From: Natrinema mahii
GTDB lineage: Archaea; Halobacteriota; Halobacteria; Halobacteriales; Natrialbaceae
Assembly (NCBI GenBank): GCA_000690595.2
Contig: JHUT02000003.1
Location: forward strand, 335,703-399,702
Direction of reading: 5' to 3'
Length of the DNA: 64,000 nucleotides
Part shown: in pieces, positions 1 through 7,640 of the stretch
How the letters are laid out: each line of letters opens with the position of its first letter
How positions within the stretch are numbered: position 1 is the first letter of the stretch
The notes under the pieces: generated by a model
The model's input: only the letters and a program-made list of their open reading frames with translations
Told to the model about the DNA's origin: nothing
Database searches by the model: none
Made by a program: the position numbers and the translations under genes

Positions 1-2
1 AA

Positions 3-674
3 TACACAGATGTTGTTCATGATATCCTGTCATATCTTACGGGTCAGACATCCGATTACAGGAGCCAGCGAAATGCTTGCAATTTATCTCTCCGTGACCA
101 TCTCGGTACCTATTCTGACGGCCAAACGCTCGCTGACGTTGGCCTTGCTCAACCACCAGAAGGTTCGGCCAATTCGATCCTCCAAGAAACGACCGAGCAG
201 AAACCGAACCTCCGAACTGGTCGAGCAGAAGTCAATCGTGAATCCAACACGGTCGAGATTCGGCTTACTGCTCGCTACAAGCCTGATGACGAGGATGCCT
301 ACGAGACAGATCAGTGGGGATATACCGAAACCGAACCACTTCCGGCCCTCCGGATCACGGACCTCACTGACGCCGAGGCTGATCTTATTGAGTCATTCGT
401 CCCAATGGCCGTCGATGAGGCCAATGGATTCGCAGACTTTCGCGAGACCGCGACACAGACAAACTCGCTGGTGGACCGGTTGAGGGCCCTGACGTTGCCA
501 GCTATCAAGGACGTACAGCAGGGATTGGAGAGTTACATCGAGGCGAAAGAACGAGCTGATGAGCTAGAGAAGAAGATCGATCAGACTGACGAGCTAATCG
601 ACGATATAGTCTACGAGCTGTATGGTTTGACTGACGAGGATATCGAGATTGTAGAAGAGGAAGTTGGCAAGTAG
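3..674 (+). CDS. Type IIG restriction-methylase (Eco57I/PglX-like), C-terminal part, 5' end outside window
   Basis: The frame is open from the left edge to a TAG at 672-674, giving 223 visible residues with no start codon, so the gene is truncated by the window. The last ~60 residues form a charged helical stretch ending in a YGLTDEDIEIVEE-type motif. This motif is characteristic of the C-terminus of long haloarchaeal Eco57I-type enzymes, which combine an N6-adenine methylase with a specificity domain (and often a nuclease). The catalytic NPPY region lies upstream and is not visible, so activity cannot be judged. A BREX-type PglX role is possible. It is the only defence-type gene at this end of the accessory segment. 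Confidence 0.7.
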   Translation, partial: YTDVVHDILSYLTGQTSDYRSQRNACNLSLRDHLGTYSDGQTLADVGLAQPPEGSANSILQETTEQKPNLRTGRAEVNRESNTVEIRLTARYKPDDEDAYETDQWGYTETEPLPALRITDLTDAEADLIESFVPMAVDEANGFADFRETATQTNSLVDRLRALTLPAIKDVQQGLESYIEAKERADELEKKIDQTDELIDDIVYELYGLTDEDIEIVEEEVGK

Positions 675-1038
675 GAAACTCCCATATTACGATGTCCTCG
701 ATCTCCAGTTTTGTCCCTACAAAACAGGAACAATCGGGGTATCAGTATGTCCTTCTTCCCTCAATAGACATGATAATGTCCTCGAAGAATGGATTCACGG
801 ACATTGTCCCTCGGTAAGTACACATACGAACCTAACACGAATGTCTTCCCAGAAAATATAGATACCAACAAATCTATCCTGAATACATCGTACAAATGTG
901 GCACAAGAACTCACCTAATTCACGAGGGTAATGATCGTTCTGTACTGTGTGTTCAAACTCGAGTTTGAGCAGGCCAATCCAAACATTGATATCACTACTC
1001 CCTGTATGTCTATCAAAGCGGCTTGCTGAGAGACCATC
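675..1038. other. AT-rich intergenic stretch with one palindrome
   Basis: No convincing gene is seen in these 364 bases. Short open frames here lack haloarchaeal composition. The only structure is a perfect 16-bp palindrome (TCAAACTCGAGTTTGA, 953-968) about 70 bp before the next gene, a possible operator for the 1039-2148 gene pair. Base composition is markedly lower in GC than the core region to the right. Confidence 0.4.
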
Positions 1039-1266
1039 ATGAACGTTAATTTCGAGAAAGGTGCTGGTAAGCACGTTGTTGAGTGCTTTGGAAAAACTCT
1101 CGATGATGATGGATTTATAATTGATGAAGAGAGTAAGAAGCGGGTTCAGCACCGTGGCGATGATGTTCATATTGATGACCTTGCTATGATTGAAGATGGT
1201 TCAACTATTTTTGTGGACGATAGTTTTGGCTCTCTTGTTGAACACGTTGAACGGAATCGCGAGTAG
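1039..1266 (+). CDS. Small acidic hypothetical protein (75 aa)
   Basis: A compact acidic protein with no transmembrane segment. The N-terminal phrase NFEKGAGKHVVECFGK and the later IEDGSTIFVDDSF look like a small beta-rich fold, and I recall similar short proteins scattered through haloarchaeal mobile regions without an assigned role. It ends 3 nt before the ATG of the next gene, so the two are almost certainly co-transcribed. Function unknown. A small regulatory partner or antitoxin-like role would be a guess from gene order only. Confidence 0.6.
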   Translation: MNVNFEKGAGKHVVECFGKTLDDDGFIIDEESKKRVQHRGDDVHIDDLAMIEDGSTIFVDDSFGSLVEHVERNRE

Positions 1267-1269
1267 ATA

Positions 1270-2148
1270 ATGCGACTAATTTCTGACTTGCTAGACAGGA
1301 CGGCTTCAGAGGGTTCTCTGGAGACCGAGGAGGATGTGAACCGAAGTGATGTTGCGGACGATTGGGAGTTCACGATTTGCCAGGGCCAAAATGAGAATGC
1401 AGTCGAAGTCTCTGAAGGACTGATAAAAGCCTACCCCGATGTAATGAGCAGTGAGGCAAAACGAAAATTCCAAGAAGTTGTTCGGTCTGAGAAAGAGAGT
1501 GAAGGATCTATAGAACGGCTTGACATTGAAGACGAAGTGACGTCTCTAAAAGAAATGGATAAAAATGAAATCGATTCTGTATTTAACCATTTCAAAAGTA
1601 TGATCTCTTATAGGCATGGAAATCTCCTTAAGATCTGTCTTTATTTGCAGCACGCGAAGAAAAGTGACGGGCTTGAACTAAATAAACCTATTCAGGAATA
1701 CAAAGGAGATCTGCGCGATGATTTCGGTACAGTAGCGATATATATGAACCACCTTGTTTCAAGTGGTTATTTCAACGAAGGAGGATACTTCCGGACGATG
1801 TACCGTGAACTCTCTCGACGGAATGGCGACCCTGACCAGCGCTATCGAGATGAATTTGAACTCATCATCGAGCATGAACTTATTGCATTGTATGTGAATG
1901 ACGAAGATACATCAAGGGACGTAATGCATGGAATTCGAGGTCTACTGAACGACTACTTCCGCTATAGCCCCTATCAGTCGTTTACTGACGTTAGAGGGAT
2001 TGGCGAAGATTGCGAGGAAGTCATAAAAGAAGGACTGGAAATGGTTGAAGAGGACTATGAGAACCTTTTGACTAGAGAGTTGGAATCAGACGATGAGACA
2101 GCAATTCGGTTGCTCCCCGAATCGATGTCAAGGTTCAGCAACCGCTGA
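1270..2148 (+). CDS. Hypothetical protein (292 aa)
   Basis: An acidic, soluble, largely helical protein that I do not recognise. It starts 3 nt after the preceding stop, so it is the second gene of a two-gene unit. The first ~90 residues are low-complexity and glutamate-rich. Residues ~95-260 look globular, with aromatic-rich helices around YMNHLVSSGYFNEGGYF. No nuclease, ATPase or membrane motif is evident. Codon use is AT-richer than in the core genome (many AAA, ATA and TTT codons), which suggests acquisition by transfer. Confidence 0.65.
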   Translation: MRLISDLLDRTASEGSLETEEDVNRSDVADDWEFTICQGQNENAVEVSEGLIKAYPDVMSSEAKRKFQEVVRSEKESEGSIERLDIEDEVTSLKEMDKNEIDSVFNHFKSMISYRHGNLLKICLYLQHAKKSDGLELNKPIQEYKGDLRDDFGTVAIYMNHLVSSGYFNEGGYFRTMYRELSRRNGDPDQRYRDEFELIIEHELIALYVNDEDTSRDVMHGIRGLLNDYFRYSPYQSFTDVRGIGEDCEEVIKEGLEMVEEDYENLLTRELESDDETAIRLLPESMSRFSNR

Positions 2149-2156
2149 GGACTCCT

Positions 2157-2561
2157 CTAATTCTCTGTTAAAGCTATATATATCATACCAAAGACGTAGG
2201 CAAAATTAATTGAGGTGATCAAAAGGGCTATTGAATAATTTGCTTCAGTTTGGTCTGGACATATAACATAATATCCTGATACAAGTGTGCCTAGAAGATA
2301 GAGCAGAACCAAGGGCCACCCGGATACAAGTTTTCCAATAGCTGAATATTGATCGGGCGTATCTGTTCTATGACGCATTACAAATCGATGGGTGCCGGTT
2401 ATAAGAGCATAGCCAGCAAGAAAAACGTAAATGTCATACCCTGTTTTCAAATGCCAATACCCGAATGTGAGTGCTGGGAGATACTGAGCCAAGCTAGGTC
2501 CCTCTGAGAAAATGTTAAGTATATCTCCTGTACTTGGCGCCATAGTTTGGGATTTTCTCAC
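2157..2561 (-). CDS. Hypothetical membrane protein (134 aa)
   Basis: Three or four hydrophobic segments are visible (roughly residues 25-62, 78-98 and 108-130) with short loops, so this is an integral membrane protein. No family motif is recognised. It converges on the preceding gene with 8 bp between stop codons. AT-rich codon use matches its neighbours in the accessory segment. In such regions membrane proteins of this size are sometimes effectors or transport remnants, but nothing in the sequence decides this. Confidence 0.6.
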   Translation of the reverse strand: MRKSQTMAPSTGDILNIFSEGPSLAQYLPALTFGYWHLKTGYDIYVFLAGYALITGTHRFVMRHRTDTPDQYSAIGKLVSGWPLVLLYLLGTLVSGYYVICPDQTEANYSIALLITSINFAYVFGMIYIALTEN

Positions 2562-2879
2562 TACTACAAATAACTGTTTAATACTAGGTAGGCTCTATCC
2601 GAACGTGATTAGCAGGAGTACAATCGATAATAAATGACATAGAATAATTCTTATATTCTTGTGGTCTGCTAACTAACTAGTTCGGGACGATTCAGTTGAG
2701 ATACCCCAAGTCGGTCTATTGAATCACCTATCATAGTAAAAATGACAAATACAATGATGGTGGGGGATTTTTGTAAGTTTGTCCAATGGACCTCAACGTC
2801 ATCTATGCCACCCACCCCTACTACCTTCTTGGCCAACGACTTCACTGCATGATTCAAATAGTTTGGTATATGGTGTGTG
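2562..2879. other. AT-rich stretch with a possible short minus-strand membrane ORF
   Basis: No confident gene. On the minus strand a frame from GTG at 2845 to TAG at 2669-2671 would encode 58 residues with a hydrophobic stretch (TIIVFVIFTMIGDSI). It could be a small membrane protein following the 77-aa gene that ends at 2880. The start codon is weak and there is no obvious promoter, so I do not call it as a gene. Confidence 0.3.
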
Positions 2880-3113
2880 TTATTCTTCTCTTTCGTCTTT
2901 ATATTCCATATCTTCACACACAATTCTTTGTAACTCTTCAAACAAATCAGAATCATGCTTTTCAGCATGCTGCCGGAGTATCTCGATATCTCGGGGAAGT
3001 TCCCCTTGAATTTTCTTTCTGACTCGGCTCACAGCAATATACGGGTTCTCTTTAGAGTCGGGATCAGTTAGCGATTCGCGTTCACCTTCAGTCAATAGTG
3101 CACGCCGTGCCAT
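2880..3113 (-). CDS. Small haloarchaeal accessory-region protein (77 aa)
   Basis: It begins MARRALLTEGERESLTDPDS and continues with a basic SRVRKKIQ stretch. This N-terminal pattern is common in short proteins of haloarchaeal plasmids and proviruses, of unknown function. The length and the basic/acidic pattern would fit a small DNA-binding helical protein. It is divergently oriented from the 3275/3357 genes. The intervening 160 bp contain two copies of an inverted repeat (3157-3172 and 3181-3196), so it may encode or be controlled by a local regulator. Confidence 0.65.
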   Translation of the reverse strand: MARRALLTEGERESLTDPDSKENPYIAVSRVRKKIQGELPRDIEILRQHAEKHDSDLFEELQRIVCEDMEYKDEREE

Positions 3114-3156
3114 ATCTAGTCATCATGGTCTGGAACATTACCACTTACGGAAACCA

Positions 3157-3196
3157 TTTCCCTATATGGAAAGCTATTAGTTTCCACATTTGGAAA
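3157..3196. promoter_or_regulatory. Paired inverted-repeat operator (TTTCC-N6-GGAAA twice)
   Basis: Two perfect half-site pairs, TTTCC-CTATAT-GGAAA (3157-3172) and TTTCC-ACATTT-GGAAA (3181-3196), sit with centres 24 bp apart, about two helical turns. They lie between the divergent 2880-3113 and 3275/3357 genes. The spacing and symmetry suggest cooperative binding of a dimeric repressor on one face of DNA. The binding protein is not identified. Confidence 0.6.
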
Positions 3197-3274
3197 GTAG
3201 CTACTAGCACGGGAGTACGCCACAGAATTGGCCAAGGGTGATGGGACACCCTCGACCGTGCTGAGCAAGTCAGC

Positions 3275-3367
3275 ATGACGTATTACGAGAACGATGCGGA
3301 TAAATCCGACGCACAGAGTCAGAATCAACCAACGATCGAAATTACAGGGGTGTTGTATGATGAGTGA
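3275..3367 (+). CDS. Possible micro-ORF (30 aa) overlapping the next gene start
   Basis: A frame from ATG 3275 to TGA 3365-3367 encodes 30 acidic, polar residues (MTYYENDADKSD at the start). Its end overlaps the ATG-ATG start of the following gene at 3357/3360, an arrangement typical of translational coupling. The frame extends upstream only to a TGA at 3239, so it could also be the tail of a decayed gene. No recognised family. Confidence 0.3.
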   Translation: MTYYENDADKSDAQSQNQPTIEITGVLYDE

Positions 3368-3677
3368 GTCGAACTGGGAAGAAACTGGTCGGATATTGCT
3401 CCAGAAGGAACTCGAGCGGGTAAGCGAAGAGGCTATTCACGATGCCTTTTTCGCGTCGGCACGCCGACTCGCTCGAGGAGAAGACCTGCGGGCTGAAGAT
3501 ATCCAAAGAATGCGGGAGAGCGTAGAAGAACTCCGACGACTCACTGAGTCAGCTGCAGCAGCAACCCCAGAAGCGGCACCGCTTCCCGATATCTGGGAGG
3601 TACTCGATGATGAAGCACGATCGCAGTACGTACAACACGTCCAAGAAAAATCTCAGGAAAGTCGAAAGCAGCAGTAG
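3357..3677 (+). CDS. Helical hypothetical protein (106 aa)
   Basis: I place the start at the tandem ATGATG (3357/3360), because residues further upstream in this frame read unlike protein and lie in another small ORF. The product MMSESNWEETGRILLQKEL onward is highly charged and almost entirely helical, with probable coiled coil through residues ~20-65 and a polar C-terminus rich in Q, E and S. Not recognised. It lies downstream of the paired operator at 3157-3196 and immediately upstream of the repeat array. Confidence 0.6.
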   Translation: MMSESNWEETGRILLQKELERVSEEAIHDAFFASARRLARGEDLRAEDIQRMRESVEELRRLTESAAAATPEAAPLPDIWEVLDDEARSQYVQHVQEKSQESRKQQ

Positions 3678-4482
3678 GAAATCAGATAGGTGAAACAGGC
3701 CCTCTGAGGGAATATCTATTCTACTGAAGTCACTCTTCTATCTGGCTCCTCTTCGTTGCTCCTTATCCTGCTGTTCGCTGCTCTTCCCTGGTCGTGTCTT
3801 TTTGACGAATCACGACCACCCCTTGCAACCCGTTCAAGTGCCTGGTCGTTGCTGCTCGTAGTTTCCTTCTACACCCTTGCCTGCCCTGCCTTTTCCCTGC
3901 TCGTTGCTGCTCGTTCGTGGCTCGAGTTGTGGAAGGCTCCCTCGAGCAGGGAGAACCGCCCCCTATACCCCCTCATTTTCGCTGGTCGTCTTTGTCTTGA
4001 ACCCCCTTCCGTCCCTGCCTTCCCTGGTCGTTTCGTCTCGATCAGAGTGGCCGGCCCTCGACCAGCCGCTACCACCCCCTTGTTTGCCTGGTCGTTGCTG
4101 CTCTTTCGCTGCTCACGTTGGATAAGGGGGCCTGACCGGCTCCTACTACCCCCTCTAAGGCCCCCCCTTGTTGTTGCTCGAGAGTTGGTTGTGCCCCCTT
4201 GCCGTCCCCGCCTTTTTGCTGGTCGGCATTGGTCGTCTCTCCCCGAACCGTTCCGACCAGTCGCTCGACCAGCCATGACCTCCCCCTCAAGGGCCCCCTT
4301 CTGGCTGCTCGAGATTGGGTCGTATCCCCCTGCCGTCCCTGCCTTTTCCCTGGTCGTTTTGCCTCGATCGAAGCGACCGCCCCTCGACCAGCCGCTACAC
4401 CCCCCTTGTTTGCCTGGTCGTCGCTGCTCTTCCGCTGGTCGAAGTTGCTCTACACGTCCTTGTTCCTACCTCAGAATTGGCC
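3678..4482. repeat. Pyrimidine-rich degenerate repeat array, non-coding
   Basis: About 750 bp of C/T-rich plus strand made of degenerate units. A long unit (CCGTCCCTGCCTT.. then a GGTCGTTT core, a CTCGACCAGCCGCTAC core and a TTGTTTGCCTGGTCG core) occurs near 4008-4115 and again near 4329-4440. Related partial units occur near 3874 and 4199. CTGGTCG or its complement CGACCAG occurs more than a dozen times in both orientations. Long frames are open on both strands only because pyrimidine-rich DNA is poor in stop codons. Their products are low-complexity and unlike haloarchaeal proteins, so I treat the stretch as non-coding. Confidence 0.7.
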
Positions 4483-5118
4483 TCATTCATCTGGGATCGA
4501 TCGGAGGGCTTCCCACTCTTCGTCAGTGAGATCAGCGTGACGTACCAGACCAGCTATTTCGCTGTCGCTCAGCGGTTCACCCTGCTTCAACTTCTCACGA
4601 GCCCCCTCATAATCGATCTCCCAGACGTTCCAATCCACATCGATATTCACGGTCGCCTCTGCAGTTAGCTCGTTTCCGCGTGAGTCGGTGTGTTCTCGGT
4701 ACGAACTTGCCTGTTCGATGCCCTCCTCTACGACATCCTCGAAGTCCACGGCGGTCTGTGTGCTAATCGCGTGATAGAGAAATCCGATGGTAAATGCTGA
4801 TCCATTGTAGACTTCGATCTCCTTCGACTGATTTGGAGCTGGCGGCGGAGTCATGTCGCTGAATATGGTCTGGATCTCCTGTTCGTCCAAACAGCCAAGG
4901 AGTAGTTCAAAGTCAAGCAGCCCGTTCCTGATGCGATCACGGAGTCGTTGACGTGATTGGGCCTCAACGTCTTCCTCGAGGTCCTTTTGTCCGAACAGAT
5001 ACTCGCGATCGTCGTATGTGAGGAGCCCAGACGGACGGCCGCGCGGCTCGTCAGTATGGCGAAGTTGCAGCTTCCACCTTTCGACTCCCTCCTCGTCCTC
5101 GTTATCGTAATACGGCAT
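4483..5118 (-). CDS. Conserved haloarchaeal hypothetical protein (211 aa)
   Basis: An acidic soluble protein. Residues ~35-80 (LTYDDREYLFGQKDLEED, then an Arg-rich helix and GLLDFELLLGCL) are a pattern I have seen in haloarchaeal hypothetical proteins next to mobile elements, without known function. The C-terminal ~50 residues contain a short repeat-like helical motif (LSDSEIAGLVRHADLTDEEWEAL). It ends at the edge of the repeat array and is divergent from the 48-aa gene at 5181. The AT-rich 60-bp gap (AATATAAAAAAC) probably carries promoters for both. Confidence 0.65.
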   Translation of the reverse strand: MPYYDNEDEEGVERWKLQLRHTDEPRGRPSGLLTYDDREYLFGQKDLEEDVEAQSRQRLRDRIRNGLLDFELLLGCLDEQEIQTIFSDMTPPPAPNQSKEIEVYNGSAFTIGFLYHAISTQTAVDFEDVVEEGIEQASSYREHTDSRGNELTAEATVNIDVDWNVWEIDYEGAREKLKQGEPLSDSEIAGLVRHADLTDEEWEALRSIPDE

Positions 5119-5180
5119 TAGGTATGTCTACTAACGGTGTAATATAAAAAACTAATTAGGAAGCGCACATTGTGGCTGAT

Positions 5181-5327
5181 ATGTCGTCGACCGAGTGGAC
5201 GAGCATCCCAGTACATCCGGACGTGCGGAACGAGATCCGCGAGGAGAAACCAGCCGGTGAGTCCTATACGGAATTCCTGCAGGGTCTCCTCACTCAGCAA
5301 TCGGCTGACGACGAGAAGACACAGTAG
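5181..5327 (+). CDS. Small ribbon-helix-helix-like protein (48 aa)
   Basis: ATG at 5181 gives 48 residues: a short beta-strand-like start (TEWTSIPVHPDVRNEI) followed by two predicted helices ending GESYTEFLQGLLTQ. This is the arrangement seen in haloarchaeal RHH/VapB-type small DNA-binding proteins. An in-frame GTG 9 nt upstream is possible, but the ATG fits better. No toxin-like gene follows it directly. It is divergent from the 211-aa gene. Confidence 0.55.
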   Translation: MSSTEWTSIPVHPDVRNEIREEKPAGESYTEFLQGLLTQQSADDEKTQ

Positions 5328-5572
5328 CAGGCATATACCAACGGCTCAGCGGTGTCGATCCACGGCGACAGAACACTGGAGTGTGCCATCACCCCAGGGC
5401 TCTCCCCTTCATCCGGGGCGGGTGTCGCCGGCGAAGCAAACGACAATGGAGCCGATGACGAGGATCGGAACTCCGTATAAGCTGATATGCAATCATTGCT
5501 TATCAGGATTCGGGTTCCGTCTTGTTTTCGGCTCTAGTCTAGCCGACTCACTCGGCTGCGAAGACTGGACGC

Positions 5573-5707
5573 ATGGACGAGACCAGCGACTCAAATCGGA
5601 TCCGTAGTAACGTAGATTCAGACGAGACGATCTTTGCGAAAACCACTCACGCCAGAAAGTGGTGCCACTACCGCAGTGGCGAAGCGACCGGGGAGGTGCG
5701 TATCTGA
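5573..5707 (+). CDS. Micro-protein upstream of the integrase-associated 66-aa gene (44 aa)
   Basis: ATG 5573 to TGA 5705-5707 encodes 44 polar residues (start MDETSDSNRIRSNVDSDE) with a basic, aromatic centre (THARKWCHY). Its stop codon abuts the ATG of the next gene at 5708, which points to translational coupling. Short proteins of this kind, ending just before a conserved ~66-aa protein and a convergent integrase, recur in haloarchaeal integrated elements. Role unknown. Confidence 0.5.
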   Translation: MDETSDSNRIRSNVDSDETIFAKTTHARKWCHYRSGEATGEVRI

Positions 5708-5908
5708 ATGAGCGCACTTGACTCCGTAGAGGAAATCGATCCAGAGACGTTCATCCGCAAAAACCGGGAGAAAGTAGTGGCGGTCATACGCCAGAGCGAC
5801 GATCCATTCGCCCGTGCCTGTGCTTGGACGCTACTGGATCGATATACTCCAGACAAGGAACTTGATAGACTTCACGACGAACTCGATACGGTCATCAAGA
5901 GGGAATAG
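5708..5908 (+). CDS. Conserved small protein next to integrase (66 aa)
   Basis: A 66-residue acidic helical protein (SVEEIDPETFIRKNREKVV, then FARACAWTLLDRY) of a type I recall beside haloarchaeal integrases. It starts directly after the stop of the 44-aa gene and converges on the recombinase gene with 14 bp between stop codons. It has no transmembrane segment or metal motif. An accessory role in integration or excision is plausible from location but is inference. Confidence 0.65.
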   Translation: MSALDSVEEIDPETFIRKNREKVVAVIRQSDDPFARACAWTLLDRYTPDKELDRLHDELDTVIKRE

Positions 5909-5922
5909 TGATGTCCGTTGTT

Positions 5923-7236
5923 TCAACTCCCTCGGTCAATAGGTGTGGCACTCTCGTCGATTTCGTCAGCGAGGTCGAGCGCCTCTTGGAGGAATTCGTC
6001 ATCCTCCATGAGGAGGTTGACGACTGTCATTCGGTCTTCGACCTCGTCCATGATCGACGGATCGTCGGCGACCTGTTGGAGTGCAAGCCGCTTGATGGTC
6101 GTTTCCGTTTCCTGGATATCGTCGAGAGCGTCGTGGTCGAGAGCATGGTTACACCACATGCAGACGGGCTTATCTTGGGGAGTCTTCTGCCGGCAGTTCG
6201 GGCAGGAGATAGGAGTGTACTCTTCAGGATTTTCCGTTTCGACATCCTGTCCGTGGAGTTCGGCGTACTCTGCAGCTCGGTCGTCTCCGTACATCGCGAC
6301 ATAGTGCGAGATCGCGTCACTCCCACGTTTCCGCCCTTGTCGATCCTCGATGAAACTCTCGTTCTTCCCGAGCTTCGCGAGCCAGGTTGCATTGCTCTTC
6401 CGGAAGTTCTTGGGAGTAACTGGCTTCTCGACTCCAACACGGTCAGCAGCACGTTTGAAGTACCGCATGAAGGTCGTGTACGACATTCGTTCCCCGTTGC
6501 TCTTCACCCACAGATAGGCGTCGTCGTCACCGGGACGCGGGTGTACATCGCCGAGGTAACGGTTCAGATATGGGACCGAGAGGATCAACGTGACAGAACG
6601 TTCGCCAGTTTTCCCGTCAACTTCGATCTCAGTCCCGTACTCGGTCTTCTTAACGTCGCCGACCCGCATCTCGTAGAGTTCGGAATGAGGTCGGAATCCG
6701 CCCTCGAACTGAACCGCGAACAGCGCTTTGTTTCTAGTGTTATCTGTTCCGTCGTTGATGAGCGCGAGGACGTCTTCTTGCCAGTCGAGCATATCCGCTC
6801 GCGACGGTTGCGGATCGTAATTTCGCGGTGTATTCGCCGACATCCAGTCGATCGACTCCGGCGGCTCACCTTTCGGCCCGCGTCGAAGAGCGTGCTTTCC
6901 GACTGCTCGAATCGCCAGTCGGTAGTCGCACTTCGTCCGCGGGTTGCTGTAAGTACGATTGATCCAGCGAACGATCTCCTCTGCAGCGTCTCGATCCTCG
7001 AGTGCCTCCGTCAGTCCACCGACTTTTTCGGCCGCTATAACGGCATGTCTGAGAATTTTCTCGTGCCGATTGTCGGAATAGTCGTGGAGATCCATCTGGT
7101 CAGAAAAGAGAAGGAGCGTATCGATATCGTCTTCAGAGATGGTGTCGTCTACGTATTGCTCTCCTTCGTAGTAGTTCGCGGCCCCGCCTGCCCGAATTCG
7201 GTCTCGGAGACCATCGATCTGATCTCGCTTGCTCAT
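5923..7236 (-). CDS. Tyrosine recombinase (XerC/D-type integrase) with C-terminal zinc ribbon
   Basis: 437 aa. Residues ~50-160 form the SAM-like DNA-binding domain. Residues ~165-320 form the catalytic domain with box I arginine R182 (FEGGFRPHSELYEM), a lysine in the beta-hairpin (~K209), box II arginine R279 in TPKNFRKS and a nucleophile tyrosine at Y312 or Y316. The box II histidine expected three residues before the arginine is lysine here, an uncommon substitution. A CxxC-x10-CxxC zinc ribbon (C345, C348, C359, C362) follows, as in many haloarchaeal integrases. It marks the right border of the accessory segment; no tRNA attachment gene adjoins it. TTTAA about 30 nt upstream suggests leaderless transcription. 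Confidence 0.85.
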   Translation of the reverse strand: MSKRDQIDGLRDRIRAGGAANYYEGEQYVDDTISEDDIDTLLLFSDQMDLHDYSDNRHEKILRHAVIAAEKVGGLTEALEDRDAAEEIVRWINRTYSNPRTKCDYRLAIRAVGKHALRRGPKGEPPESIDWMSANTPRNYDPQPSRADMLDWQEDVLALINDGTDNTRNKALFAVQFEGGFRPHSELYEMRVGDVKKTEYGTEIEVDGKTGERSVTLILSVPYLNRYLGDVHPRPGDDDAYLWVKSNGERMSYTTFMRYFKRAADRVGVEKPVTPKNFRKSNATWLAKLGKNESFIEDRQGRKRGSDAISHYVAMYGDDRAAEYAELHGQDVETENPEEYTPISCPNCRQKTPQDKPVCMWCNHALDHDALDDIQETETTIKRLALQQVADDPSIMDEVEDRMTVVNLLMEDDEFLQEALDLADEIDESATPIDRGS

Positions 7237-7264
7237 GTCACACTACATGACTCTCTCCGACAGG

Positions 7265-7270
7265 ATTTAA
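7265..7270 (-). promoter_or_regulatory. TATA box of the recombinase gene
   Basis: On the minus strand TTAAAT lies about 29-34 nt before the ATG at 7236. This is the usual spacing of a haloarchaeal TATA box for a leaderless transcript, and it supports the chosen start. Confidence 0.5.
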
Positions 7271-7513
7271 CCATTTGGCTAGAATCCCGGCCTAGGCTTT
7301 TCGTTTTCGTCGTCTCGAGTCACCTAGTACCAGCTGTCTGATCGCCCGGTCTCGAGTCCCGATCGGCACGGCCTCAGACGGACGACGCGTTGAGCGGCGG
7401 CGACAGCGGCCGCTATCGGTCTCGAAGTACGACTCACGGCGCTTCCGAGGCCAGTTGCGATCGCAGGCTGGCCGTTCTTTTCCGTCGCACCGGTCGTTAC
7501 GTTGGTGTCTCGA

Positions 7514-7618
7514 ATGCCCGTTTGTACGTCCTGTCAGCGACCGGTTTCGTACGATTTCGCACGCGCACACGGCGACGGCAACAGCGTCGACTGGTGTCCG
7601 CGCTGTCGGACGAGATAA
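7514..7618 (+). CDS. Small zinc-finger micro-protein (34 aa, CxxC...CxxC)
   Basis: ATG 7514 to TAA 7616-7618. The product carries two knuckles, VCTSCQ (C4, C7) and WCPRCR (C28, C31), separated by ~20 residues. This places it with the 'small CPxCG-related zinc finger' proteins that are abundant in haloarchaea, several of which affect stress, biofilm or swarming phenotypes in Haloferax. It converges on secD with only 22 bp between stops. It sits at the boundary between accessory and core DNA. Confidence 0.6.
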   Translation: MPVCTSCQRPVSYDFARAHGDGNSVDWCPRCRTR

Positions 7619-7640
7619 AACGAACGCGATCGGACGGCGG

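Noticed and set aside
3116..3328. 70-codon minus-strand frame over the paired operator
   Set aside because: It spans the operator and promoter region and has no family-like features; the 77-aa gene at 2880-3113 is the better call.
3756..4529. Long open frame (257 codons) on the plus strand
   Set aside because: It lies in the pyrimidine-rich repeat array. The product is Leu/Pro/Ser low-complexity, opposite-strand frames are also open, and stop codons are rare because of base composition.
5908..7341. 477-codon plus-strand frame
   Set aside because: Antisense shadow of the recombinase gene, whose minus-strand product has clear catalytic motifs.
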